This document shows positions 1 to 6,387 of a stretch of 9,019 bases of DNA, piece by piece. This DNA comes from Bacteroidota bacterium (GTDB taxonomy: Bacteria; Bacteroidota; Bacteroidia; JAADEI01), in the NCBI GenBank assembly GCA_015490475.1, contig WFXT01000217.1:1-9019 (forward strand). Direction: 5' to 3'. The notes under the pieces are model-generated. The model had not been told where the DNA came from and searched no databases. It saw nothing but the letters and a program-made list of their open reading frames with translations. Numbering within the stretch: position 1 is the stretch's first letter; each line of letters opens with the position of its first letter. Made by a program: the position numbers and the translations under genes.

Positions 1-26
1 CATAAATACTACTAAATAAGAGTGTT

Positions 27-1850
27 ATGAGGAAAAAGCAAGGCTTACTTAAAGCTGGAGTTGTTGCGGCGCTTTTTGTTAATGCACATTCATCAGTCAA
101 CGCTCAGCAGATAACTCATTGCCAGTTGTTTCAGGATACATCTTATAAATACATTGACGATACTACAGCATTTATTGGAACCTTTACGCACATTTTTGGA
201 AACATGAGCTTCTCCGAGTTTCCTATTATAAGTTATTCTAAGTCAGGACTTGTTATTCACAATGAGCGATATCAAAAAGCGTTTATAGTAAATCCGGTAA
301 GTTCTTCAAAGCCTCCCTATTTCACTGCTTCGGGTGATGTCAGAATCTCAGAAAATACTTATGTTTTGCCCCTTAACATTTCTTATTCGGCTTTGGGAGG
401 CGGAAGTTATTATGCCGGTTTATTGTATTTCTTGGATTCAACACTTTTGGTTGAACGGATACCGAGCCACATAGTATTTGCTAAGGGAGAACCAGTTTAT
501 AATTCAAGGAGCACACAGATTGTGGGAGTTGCTCCAGTAAATAGTAGCAAGTATATGGTAGTCATGCAGGCAGGTAAGCAACTTGATAATAATACCGCGT
601 CTGGATTCCCTTACGTGCAATTTGCTTTCCTCTCAACATCGGCTCTCACATCTTCCTTATGTGATGTTGTCTTCCGTGTGGACACATCCTCTCGGGTACA
701 GTATTCAATATTTACCAACTTAACTGTGTGGCGTGATAAATGGGCTACACTGGGCTTTATCAGGATGTGGAACGACTCTTTCTATCTGGCTATCGCCTTG
801 GGTGACACCTCCTCTTGCTTCCCCAAAAAATTTGTTTATATTGGGATTGACGGATGGCTATTTTGGACCACAACTCCAGACATTGCTTTCCTCAATGATT
901 CACTACTTGTTATTGCTACAAATGTTGTGGACACAACCACATTGTTTGGCGTTCCTGTTATCATCACATTGAATTTGAATACGGAAGACATTCAAAATGC
1001 CTATGTTATCAACGAACAAATTGCTAATCGTTTCTCATCGTATTATAACTCATCTGTTTCTATTGAAAACATAAATGATTCGTTGCTTGTTGGTGTTTTG
1101 TCCAAACCCACAACGTTGTTGTTCTTTGATTACACTGGAAACGTTAAATCATCTTATGCTTTCGGTCCTCAAGATTTTGACACAATCTCCTCTCAACAAT
1201 TAATCCCTGCGGCAGATTATTCTTATAATCTGGTTAATGTTAGAAACTATAACACAAAAATTGTTTTTGAACCCACAACCCAGGAACTTAAAGTGTATAT
1301 CCCTTATTTTGCGGCAAACAGAAACTATCCATACTACCAAATCCGGAATTTTGGCTTCTATGCCTCTTTCTCCTTACAACACCCCTATAAACCACAACAA
1401 TCATCCCAATGCTGCCTGTTTGAACCAACAACTTTGAACATTGAACCTATTAGAGCATACACAATTGATACTTTTAATCTAATTCAAAAAGAGAACACTC
1501 TCTCGCTAACGTGGACACCTGCGGGTGGCGATACACTCGTTTCAATGGGCTCCCTCAGGGAAGTGTATTGCAATCAAACGTTCCAAATTGTGTCTGTTGA
1601 GCACACCAATTGGCAAAACAATCAACCAACTATCTACATAAATGACAACACCCTTTACATAATCATACCTGACGGAATCAAGCAGGCAACAGCAATAGTC
1701 TATGATTTACAAGGAAGACCTGTTATGCCAGAAAGCCGACTCCAAAGTGGTTTAAATACAATAGCTTTAAGTTCACTGGCAAGAGGAATTTATGTCATAA
1801 GGGTGAGGTCCAAACAAGGTCAAACACTGGCTAAGATCATAGTTCAGTGA
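27..1850 (+). CDS. Secreted protein of unknown function with a C-terminal T9SS type A sorting domain
   Basis: I do not recognise the main body of this 607-residue protein. Residues 1-26 form a signal peptide: basic MRKK, a hydrophobic core around GVVAALFV, and a plausible cleavage after VNA before QQ. The middle (about 30-520) is rich in aromatic residues, Ser, Thr and Asn, with short alternating hydrophobic stretches. This suggests an all-beta fold, possibly propeller-like, but no catalytic motif is visible. The last ~75 residues resemble a T9SS sorting domain: a YDLQGRPV turn, then a GLNTIALSSLARGIYVIRV strand pattern and a final KIIVQ. Such domains are known to direct cargo through the type IX secretion system to the cell surface or medium, with removal of the tail. 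The ATG at 27 is chosen because the signal peptide starts there; only weak purine-rich sequence precedes it. It converges on a minus-strand lipoprotein gene 4 nt away. Sorting domain fairly sure; role unknown. Confidence 0.85.
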   Translation: MRKKQGLLKAGVVAALFVNAHSSVNAQQITHCQLFQDTSYKYIDDTTAFIGTFTHIFGNMSFSEFPIISYSKSGLVIHNERYQKAFIVNPVSSSKPPYFTASGDVRISENTYVLPLNISYSALGGGSYYAGLLYFLDSTLLVERIPSHIVFAKGEPVYNSRSTQIVGVAPVNSSKYMVVMQAGKQLDNNTASGFPYVQFAFLSTSALTSSLCDVVFRVDTSSRVQYSIFTNLTVWRDKWATLGFIRMWNDSFYLAIALGDTSSCFPKKFVYIGIDGWLFWTTTPDIAFLNDSLLVIATNVVDTTTLFGVPVIITLNLNTEDIQNAYVINEQIANRFSSYYNSSVSIENINDSLLVGVLSKPTTLLFFDYTGNVKSSYAFGPQDFDTISSQQLIPAADYSYNLVNVRNYNTKIVFEPTTQELKVYIPYFAANRNYPYYQIRNFGFYASFSLQHPYKPQQSSQCCLFEPTTLNIEPIRAYTIDTFNLIQKENTLSLTWTPAGGDTLVSMGSLREVYCNQTFQIVSVEHTNWQNNQPTIYINDNTLYIIIPDGIKQATAIVYDLQGRPVMPESRLQSGLNTIALSSLARGIYVIRVRSKQGQTLAKIIVQ

Positions 1851-1867
1851 TATATTATGATTCACTG
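1845..1867. terminator. Small inverted repeat between convergent genes, possible weak bidirectional terminator
   Basis: CAGTGA (1845-1850) and its exact reverse complement TCACTG (1862-1867) flank an 11-nt AT-rich loop. The left arm contains the stop codon of the secreted-protein gene, and the loop contains the stop of the minus-strand lipoprotein gene. The position between two converging genes suits a shared terminator. The stem is only 6 bp and there is no proper T-tract on either side, so this is weak. Confidence 0.2.
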
Positions 1868-2379
1868 TTTGATTCCCTATTGTATTTCTCTTCCAGCATC
1901 TTTAAAATTTCCTCTGGCGACTTGTCAAGCAAATCAAGCAACTTTCTTGCATCGTCAGCAAATTCAGAATCTGGATATTTTTCAAGTAGAGTAATAAGTT
2001 TCTGTCTGGCTCGGGCTATGTCCTTTGCCTCTTGGTCATACCAGATTGCAGCGGTGAGCAGTGCTGCAGGAGCCCATTTACTATTTGGATATTTGAGATA
2101 AACAGAATCCAGTAATGCGAAGCCTTTCGTTGGTTTGCCAGATAATTTAAAAAGCTCGGCAGCCCGTAATAGGAAAAGAGGGCTCAGGGTATCGTCAGGG
2201 AATTCCTTAGTATATTCAACATACATTTCGGCGAGCAATTCCATTTCTTTTGCAGACGGGATTTTAGCCGTGTCAAAGACCTGTTGTTCAACTTGCTTGA
2301 TTTCCTCTAAGTACTTTTCGCGTTTTGATGTGCACGCAACTATACCCGCTAAAATCAAGAGTAAAACAACTATTCTCAT
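1855..2379 (-). CDS. Small TPR-containing lipoprotein (BamD/YbgF-like repeats)
   Basis: This 174-residue protein begins with a lipoprotein signal peptide: a hydrophobic run VVLLLILAGIVA, then Cys16 in an IVAC lipobox, with T-S-K following. It is probably lipidated at Cys16 and anchored in the envelope. The mature part is almost wholly alpha-helical. Two to three tetratricopeptide-like helical pairs lie at about residues 65-100, 101-138 and 139-160, with the repeated endings KYPNS and KYPDSEFADDA that are typical of BamD/YfiO and YbgF-type repeats. It is much shorter than BamD (about 240 residues), so a general protein-protein scaffold is safer than an outer-membrane assembly role. It starts 11 nt after the glyA stop and is probably co-transcribed with glyA. 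The tail RESNSES is hydrophilic. Fold and lipidation are fairly sure; partner unknown. Confidence 0.85.
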   Translation of the reverse strand: MRIVVLLLILAGIVACTSKREKYLEEIKQVEQQVFDTAKIPSAKEMELLAEMYVEYTKEFPDDTLSPLFLLRAAELFKLSGKPTKGFALLDSVYLKYPNSKWAPAALLTAAIWYDQEAKDIARARQKLITLLEKYPDSEFADDARKLLDLLDKSPEEILKMLEEKYNRESNSES

Positions 2380-2390
2380 CTGACGTGATT

Positions 2391-3695
2391 TTACATTAGT
2401 TCAGCAAAAAATGGGTCAGTTTCTACTTCTGGGTACAAAGGAAACTGTTGCATAAATTCATTAACTTCTTTCTTGATTTGCTTCAATTCTGTTTCATTAT
2501 CCCTGTAAGTTAAAGCCCTGTCTATCCATTCAACGATTCTGGGAATATGTTCTGTGGTGATTCCCCTTGTTGTAATAGCAGGTGTTCCAATGCGGATGCC
2601 GGAAGTTATCATCGGTGACTTGTCATCACCCGGAACCATGTTCTTGTTCAGCGTAATATCAACTTTCTCAAGGGTTTCTTCCGCTTCTTTACCGGTAATG
2701 CCTTTGTTTCTCAAGTCTATAAGGAATAGATGGTTGTCTGTGCCTCCCGAAACGATGTGATAGTCCAGTTCCTGAAAGGCTTTAACCATCGCTTTAGCAT
2801 TGGCAATTACCTGCCGGGCATATTTTTCAAAAGATGGTTGTAATGCTTCATAAAATGCTACTCCCTTGGCTGCTATTACGTGCTCCAGTGGTCCCCCTTG
2901 AATTCCGGGAAAAACTGCACTATCAAGCACAGAACTCATCTTGCGAACTGTTCCTTTCTTTGTGGTGATGCCCATCGGGTTTGGAAAGTCTTTGCCAATC
3001 ATAATCATTCCGCCCCGTGGTCCCCGTAAAGTCTTGTGTGTTGTAGTGGTTACCACATGACAGTGTTTCAGTGGGTCATTGAGAAGTTTCTTGGCTATTA
3101 GTCCTGCAGGGTGAGCTATATCAGCCATTAACACTGCCCCTACTTCATCGGCAATCTGCCTCATTCTGGCATAGTCCCAATCCCTTGAATATGCAGATGC
3201 CCCGGCAATAATCAATTTAGGCTTGTGTTCATGGGCAAGACGTTCTATCTCTTCGTAATTGATTAGACCTGTTTCTGGATCAAGGGAATAATAAACGGGA
3301 TTAAAGTACTTCCCTGAAAAATTAACAGGTGCCCCATGAGTTAGGTGCCCCCCATGGGCTAAGTTCAAGCCAAGAAAAGTGTCTCCGGGCTTTAATACTG
3401 CAAAGAAAACAGCCATGTTTGCTTGTGCTCCAGAGTGCGGTTGCACATTGACCCATTCTGCTCCAAAAAGTTCTTTTGCTCGTTGTCTTGTAAGTTCTTC
3501 TGCTTCATCAACATGTTGACAGCCTCCATAATATCTCTTTCCGGGAAGCCCTTCAGCATATTTATTAGTTAGCCATGAACCCATTATTCTAAGAACCTGT
3601 AGGCTTACGAAATTTTCAGAGGCAATTAGTTCAAGCCCTCGGCGTTGCCTATCTAACTCTCTACCTAATATGGCAAGCATTTCTTTATCCAGCAT
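2391..3695 (-). CDS. glyA: Serine hydroxymethyltransferase
   Basis: GlyA is a cytoplasmic PLP enzyme that interconverts serine plus tetrahydrofolate with glycine plus 5,10-methylene-tetrahydrofolate, the main source of one-carbon units. The whole family pattern is present over 434 residues, close to the usual 410-435. The start region has LELIASENFVS (21-31). AEGLPGKRYYGGCQ (47-60) follows, then the NLAHGGHLTHG segment (111-121). PLP-contacting D192 and H195 lie in ADIAHPAGL. The Schiff-base lysine is K221 in TTTTHKTLRGPRGG, and the carboxylate-binding R368 lies in SGIRIGTPAITTRG. The segment TTKKGTVRKMSSVLDSAVFPG (244-264) is the longer form I associate with Bacteroidota enzymes. The ATG at 3695 gives the conserved N-terminus, and a TACTTTTG box lies 16 nt upstream, so it probably has its own promoter despite sitting only 34 nt after the peptidase gene. 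The TPR lipoprotein follows after 11 nt. Confidence 0.98.
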   Translation of the reverse strand: MLDKEMLAILGRELDRQRRGLELIASENFVSLQVLRIMGSWLTNKYAEGLPGKRYYGGCQHVDEAEELTRQRAKELFGAEWVNVQPHSGAQANMAVFFAVLKPGDTFLGLNLAHGGHLTHGAPVNFSGKYFNPVYYSLDPETGLINYEEIERLAHEHKPKLIIAGASAYSRDWDYARMRQIADEVGAVLMADIAHPAGLIAKKLLNDPLKHCHVVTTTTHKTLRGPRGGMIMIGKDFPNPMGITTKKGTVRKMSSVLDSAVFPGIQGGPLEHVIAAKGVAFYEALQPSFEKYARQVIANAKAMVKAFQELDYHIVSGGTDNHLFLIDLRNKGITGKEAEETLEKVDITLNKNMVPGDDKSPMITSGIRIGTPAITTRGITTEHIPRIVEWIDRALTYRDNETELKQIKKEVNEFMQQFPLYPEVETDPFFAELM

Positions 3696-3711
3696 AGCAA
3701 ATGCCTTTAGA

Positions 3712-3719
3712 CAAAAGTA
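3712..3719 (-). promoter_or_regulatory. Bacteroidota-type -7 element TACTTTTG before glyA
   Basis: On the minus strand the 34-nt gap between the peptidase stop and the glyA start contains an exact match to the TAnnTTTG -7 consensus of Bacteroidota primary-sigma promoters, 16 nt before the glyA ATG. A -33 partner is poor: TTTC at 3737-3740, with 17-nt spacing. The same ten bases, TACTTTTGTC, precede trmH at nearly the same distance. If real, transcription starts about 8-10 nt before the ATG. Confidence 0.5.
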
Positions 3720-3729
3720 AAAACATTTC

Positions 3730-5010
3730 TTATTGCGAAATTACCTTAATAAAAGCAGTGAGAAGTTTCAGCCCCCCATTAATTGCTTTAAAAGAAAGTC
3801 TATCTATGGTGTCATCTGGGACGTGATAGCCGGGATTCCCACCAAGGGTATAGATAAAAAATGTTCTAACACCTTTCTCCTGAAATGCCCAGTGGTCGCT
3901 CGCCCTTGAAATACCTCGGGCTTTGACCTGTGGCAGACACTTACATTCCTTATTTATAGAGTCCAGAATCGCAAATGCCACAGTGTCAATTTTCCCGTTG
4001 ACAACCATAATTCCTTTGTCACCAGTGCCCCATAAATCAAGATTTATCAAGAAAACAATACTGTCCAGTGAAACGGGAAAATTCTCAGAAAGATGGATAG
4101 CCCCATTAAGACCAGTCTCTTCGGCTCCTGTAGCAATAGCGCATACGTTAATAGGCAAATTAAGAGATTTCAAGGTGTCTATGAGAGCAAGCATAAAAGC
4201 CGTTCCAGATGCATTATCGTGTGCTCCGTGGAACACAGCGTCTTTAAGGCGTCCCAGATGGTCATAATGGGCGGTTAGAAGAATCATTCTCTGCATTGAG
4301 TCTATTGGTTGTAAACATCCTCCTACATTTACCGCCTTCTGTTTCTTCTTAAATTGGCTTTGAACAATGAGTTTAAGTATATCCTTTTTGGATATAGATT
4401 GACTTACTTCATGGGTTATAGTTAGCACAGGTTTCTCAAAAGGTTTTCCTTCTGGTATTCCGTATGGTGGTAACTTATCTCCCTTGCAAATAATTATTCC
4501 CATTATTTGTGTTGACGCTTGGGCGATAGCCAGTGCCATACCTTCCCAGTCGGCATTAGCCCCGTCGTGAATATGGAAAAGAAGCCATTTACCCTGATTT
4601 TTCTTGACTATTCCCTTAATCGCAGAAATGCTATTGTCTGGGCTTTCTTTTAATAATTTCTCTGGTATCTCATAAATTTTACCTTCAAAAGAACCGTTTG
4701 GGCTTTTGTTATGCAACCAAAAATCCTTGCCCACTTCCCATGATTTGTTGACACTGAAGTCCTCAATGACGTTAAAAGGAAAGAAAAATGTCTGGAAATA
4801 ACCATTTTCAAAAGCAGGGTGCAAACCAATCTTTTCCATCTTAGTTTTTATCCACTGTGCGGAACGAATCGCCCCATCGTTCTGATAACCCCTACCATCA
4901 AAAGAATCGCTTAGTACACGAACAATCTCAATAACTTCGCTTTTCAGATTTTGTCCCTGTGTCAGAAAAGCAATCAGGTAAATAACAAATAGCGAAATAA
5001 TGCGAAGCAT
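3730..5010 (-). CDS. Exported M28-family zinc aminopeptidase
   Basis: This 426-residue protein is predicted to be an exported metallopeptidase with a two-zinc M28 (aminopeptidase Y/S type) active site. An N-terminal signal sequence (MLRIISLFVIYLIAFLTQGQ) would place it in the periplasm or outside. The expected ligands are all in order: H248 in LLTAHYDHLG with nearby D250, bridging D265 in GAHDNASG, catalytic base E297 and ligand E298 in ATGAEETGL, D325 in LINLDLWG, and H396 in GNPGYHVPDD. SDHWAF (371-376) matches the family SDHxxF motif. Residues about 85-235, between the N-terminal peptidase part and the metal-binding core, form an insert in the place where many M28 enzymes carry a PA-like domain; I cannot confirm the fold. 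M28 enzymes usually release N-terminal residues from peptides, but substrate cannot be read here. It diverges from the phosphopantetheinyl transferase gene (38 nt apart) and is followed by glyA. Confidence 0.93.
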   Translation of the reverse strand: MLRIISLFVIYLIAFLTQGQNLKSEVIEIVRVLSDSFDGRGYQNDGAIRSAQWIKTKMEKIGLHPAFENGYFQTFFFPFNVIEDFSVNKSWEVGKDFWLHNKSPNGSFEGKIYEIPEKLLKESPDNSISAIKGIVKKNQGKWLLFHIHDGANADWEGMALAIAQASTQIMGIIICKGDKLPPYGIPEGKPFEKPVLTITHEVSQSISKKDILKLIVQSQFKKKQKAVNVGGCLQPIDSMQRMILLTAHYDHLGRLKDAVFHGAHDNASGTAFMLALIDTLKSLNLPINVCAIATGAEETGLNGAIHLSENFPVSLDSIVFLINLDLWGTGDKGIMVVNGKIDTVAFAILDSINKECKCLPQVKARGISRASDHWAFQEKGVRTFFIYTLGGNPGYHVPDDTIDRLSFKAINGGLKLLTAFIKVISQ

Positions 5011-5014
5011 AGTC

Positions 5015-5043
5015 TTGTTTTAGGGCTAAAATACGTATATTCG
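5015..5043 (+). promoter_or_regulatory. Candidate promoter for the phosphopantetheinyl transferase gene
   Basis: TTG at 5015-5017 and TATATTCG at 5036-5043 are separated by 18 nt, resembling the -33/-7 pair of Bacteroidota promoters with one mismatch in the -7 box. The predicted transcription start would fall at about 5049-5050, on or next to the GTG start codon, which would make the mRNA practically leaderless. It overlaps the peptidase promoter on the other strand and includes the palindrome ATACGTAT (5031-5038). Confidence 0.25.
5026..5033 (-). promoter_or_regulatory. Candidate -7 element TATTTTAG before the M28 peptidase gene
   Basis: TATTTTAG on the minus strand matches TAnnTTTG at all but one position and lies 15 nt before the ATG, the same spacing as the boxes of glyA and trmH. 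TTTC at 5054-5057 sits 20 nt further upstream, a one-base variant of the TTTG -33 element. It lies in the short divergent region shared with the transferase gene. Confidence 0.35.
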
Positions 5044-5048
5044 CATTG

Positions 5049-5753
5049 GTGAAGAAAATAGTTGATTGTGGATGGTTTAAAGTAGGTATCTCTCCGCTAC
5101 TTAATGAAATTCCAGCCAAATATGACGGTTTAGGGAAGATAAGTTTAATATCTAATCGCAGACGGCGGTTGCAACATGCCACATGCCTCGCTCTCTTAGA
5201 TACGCTCTATCCGGGTTCTGTTCATAAACTTCGTTATTACAATGGATGCCCGATTATCGGAAATAAGGTTCAGGTTTCTTTTACTCATGACGATGGGCTG
5301 TGTGCAGTGGCAACAAGCCAATACGGTGAAGTAGGGATAGACCTCCAAAAGCCCTATCCTGCGATAAGCAAAGTAAGAAGAAGGTTTATGCATCCCCTTG
5401 ATTCGGTTGCGGATGCCCCATTTCTACAAAGCCTTACTATCCTCTGGTCGCTTAAGGAAGCAGGACTTAAAATACTTCTGGCTCGTGGAATACCTAAGTC
5501 GTTTCGTAAGATAGTGTGTTTGGGTATCTGGGCAATTAAAGTGCCTGAAAAATTTAAACAGAATGTAAGTAATCTATGGGCTTCTTCAGTCGTCGTGGAC
5601 AATGAACGATTTGAAGGCTATACTGCCTTACTCAGAGAAACAGAAATGTATTTGTCAATCCTCATAAAAGAAAAACCGGGACATCCCCACATAGGGGATT
5701 GCCCCGGCGCTGTAGCGGGTGGTTGGGGCTTTTGCAAAATTAGTCAATTTTAA
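5049..5753 (+). CDS. Sfp-type 4'-phosphopantetheinyl transferase
   Basis: This enzyme class moves the 4'-phosphopantetheine arm of coenzyme A onto a serine of acyl- or peptidyl-carrier proteins. Two signature motifs are clear (numbered from GTG 5049): VGIDLQ with Mg-ligand D98, and WSLKEAGLK with W133, K136, E137 and K141. VSFTHDDGLCAVA around H80 matches the upstream (S)xSH segment. The middle acidic ligand of the usual GIDxE is Gln here (Q100). The 234-residue length is near Sfp, but the last ~26 residues (from about KEKPGH) are Gly/Pro-rich and coincide with terminator hairpins, so they are probably not conserved. The start is either TTG 5046 or GTG 5049; I prefer GTG because it is the commoner start, though no ribosome-binding site decides it. 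It is a single gene, divergent from the peptidase and overlapping the convergent hsp20 by 14 nt. No PKS, NRPS or fatty-acid gene is adjacent, so its carrier protein is unknown; it may serve the primary ACP. Confidence 0.85.
   Translation: MKKIVDCGWFKVGISPLLNEIPAKYDGLGKISLISNRRRRLQHATCLALLDTLYPGSVHKLRYYNGCPIIGNKVQVSFTHDDGLCAVATSQYGEVGIDLQKPYPAISKVRRRFMHPLDSVADAPFLQSLTILWSLKEAGLKILLARGIPKSFRKIVCLGIWAIKVPEKFKQNVSNLWASSVVVDNERFEGYTALLRETEMYLSILIKEKPGHPHIGDCPGAVAGGWGFCKISQF
5666..5707 (-). terminator. Rho-independent terminator of hsp20 (inside the transferase 3' end)
   Basis: Read on the minus strand, a strong two-part stem lies 33 nt after the hsp20 stop. CCGGG (5703-5707) pairs with CCCGG (5676-5680), and after a short internal bulge ATCCCC (5694-5699) pairs with GGGGAT (5683-5688) around a 5-nt loop. 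It is followed at once by TTTTTCTTTT (5675-5666). GC-rich stem plus T-tract is the standard intrinsic-terminator form. It lies within the coding sequence of the opposing transferase. Confidence 0.75.
5701..5733 (+). terminator. Candidate plus-strand terminator of the transferase gene
   Basis: GCCCC (5701-5705) can pair with GGGGC (5725-5729), with a small inner hairpin CGCT/AGCG (5708-5711 with 5714-5717), followed by TTTT (5730-5733). It precedes the transferase stop at 5751-5753, so termination here would cut the message before its stop codon unless the true gene end is earlier. The T-run is short and the stem asymmetric. Confidence 0.35.
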
Positions 5754-6168
5754 TTAAACGGGCAGGCTTCTCTTGTGCTTCAGGAACCTTAGGTAAGTTA
5801 ATTGTTAAAATTCCATTTTCGTATTTGGCAGAAATGTTATCCAAGTCCACAACGTCGGGCAAGGTAAATGCTCGTTGGAATTTCACGATATGAAACTCCC
5901 TTCTCATCCACCTGCCCTTATCTTCTTCTTTTTCTTCTTCTTTCTTTTCGCCCCTGACGACCAGAATGCCGTCATCCACTTCAATCTTTATGTCTTCTTT
6001 GTTAAATCCCGGAACTGCCATTTCAAGAATGAATTTGTCAGGCAGTTCCTTTATGTTTACTGCGGGAACACTATAAACTTCCACGTCCCTGCCTCCAAAG
6101 AAAGTTTCAAGAACTTGATTTAATTCATCCCAAATGCTTCCTGCCGTTACTGGTAATCCCCTCGTCAT
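5740..6168 (-). CDS. hsp20: Hsp20 / alpha-crystallin family small heat-shock protein
   Basis: Small heat-shock proteins are ATP-independent cytoplasmic holdases that form oligomers and keep unfolding proteins soluble. This 142-residue protein has the normal size and layout. A short N-terminal arm (1-34) contains SIWDELNQVLETFFG. The alpha-crystallin domain spans about 35-128, with PAVNIKELPDKFILEMAVPGF, the DGILVVRGEKK strand and the signature YENGILTINLPK (116-127). A C-terminal IxI anchor (I139-K-I141) follows. The loop between strands (about 74-85) is an unusually pure Glu/Lys run. The ATG at 6168 is preceded by AAGAGAG, an acceptable ribosome-binding site. A TTTG-N20-AATATTTG promoter and phased repeats lie upstream, and a strong terminator follows, so it is likely a single-gene unit. 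No CIRCE element was seen. Confidence 0.96.
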   Translation of the reverse strand: MTRGLPVTAGSIWDELNQVLETFFGGRDVEVYSVPAVNIKELPDKFILEMAVPGFNKEDIKIEVDDGILVVRGEKKEEEKEEDKGRWMRREFHIVKFQRAFTLPDVVDLDNISAKYENGILTINLPKVPEAQEKPARLIKID

Positions 6169-6200
6169 GGCTCTCTTATTTTGTTCACTACCTTAATACA

Positions 6201-6232
6201 CAAATATTGTTCCAAGGAAATAAATAAGCAAA
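6201..6232 (-). promoter_or_regulatory. Candidate promoter of hsp20, Bacteroidota -33/-7 type
   Basis: On the minus strand TTTG (6229-6232) is followed after exactly 20 nt by AATATTTG (6201-6208), one base off TAnnTTTG. Spacing and sequence fit the -33/-7 pattern described for Bacteroides promoters. The predicted start would leave a leader of roughly 25 nt that contains the AAGAGAG ribosome-binding sequence. Confidence 0.5.
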
Positions 6233-6261
6233 TTTTGTCAAGTTTTGTGAATCTGTGTCAA
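6232..6261 (-). repeat. Three head-to-tail 10-bp repeats upstream of hsp20
   Basis: Minus-strand 10-mers TTGACACAGA (6261-6252), TTCACAAAAC (6251-6242) and TTGACAAAAT (6241-6232) follow each other without gaps and share the pattern TT(G/C)ACA(C/A)A. The last ends at the -33 element of the hsp20 promoter. One copy per helical turn places all copies on the same face of the DNA, as expected for an activator or repressor site, but short AT-rich repeats can arise by chance. Confidence 0.4.
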
Positions 6262-6387
6262 TAAGCATGGACAGTATGCCAGATTACGATGAAAAATATT
6301 CTTATGTTATTGTTTGATTTGTCATATCTCTTGTAAAATTGCCAGTTTGGTGTGCCCGTCGGTCTCCAAACATTGTTAGTGGTGCAA

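Noticed and set aside
1847..2101. 84-codon plus-strand ORF antisense to the TPR lipoprotein
   Set aside because: It is Ser/Leu/Phe-rich low-complexity sequence typical of the reverse of a Glu/Lys/Leu helical protein; the minus-strand gene has a lipobox and TPR pattern.
3330..3362. GC-rich repeat-like GGTGCCCC/CCATG segment on the plus strand
   Set aside because: It lies within the conserved GlyA NLAHGGHLTHGAPVNFSGK coding region, which explains it.
1855..5010. Peptidase, GlyA and TPR lipoprotein as a functional system
   Set aside because: The genes are collinear, but GlyA seems to have its own promoter and their roles are unrelated; adjacency alone does not support a system.
4928..5182. 84-codon minus-strand ORF spanning the peptidase start and the transferase start
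   Set aside because: It overlaps two genes with clear family motifs in other frames and has no recognisable features of its own.
5875..6123. 82-codon plus-strand ORF antisense to hsp20
   Set aside because: Its translation is a poly-Phe/Pro shadow of the Glu/Lys-rich hsp20 coding sequence; hsp20 itself is a clear family member.
6267..6317. Possible 16-residue peptide (starts MDSMPDYDEK) between hsp20 and trmH
   Set aside because: It is too short to distinguish from chance, has no ribosome-binding site or conservation evidence, and the sequence suggests no known leader-peptide pattern.
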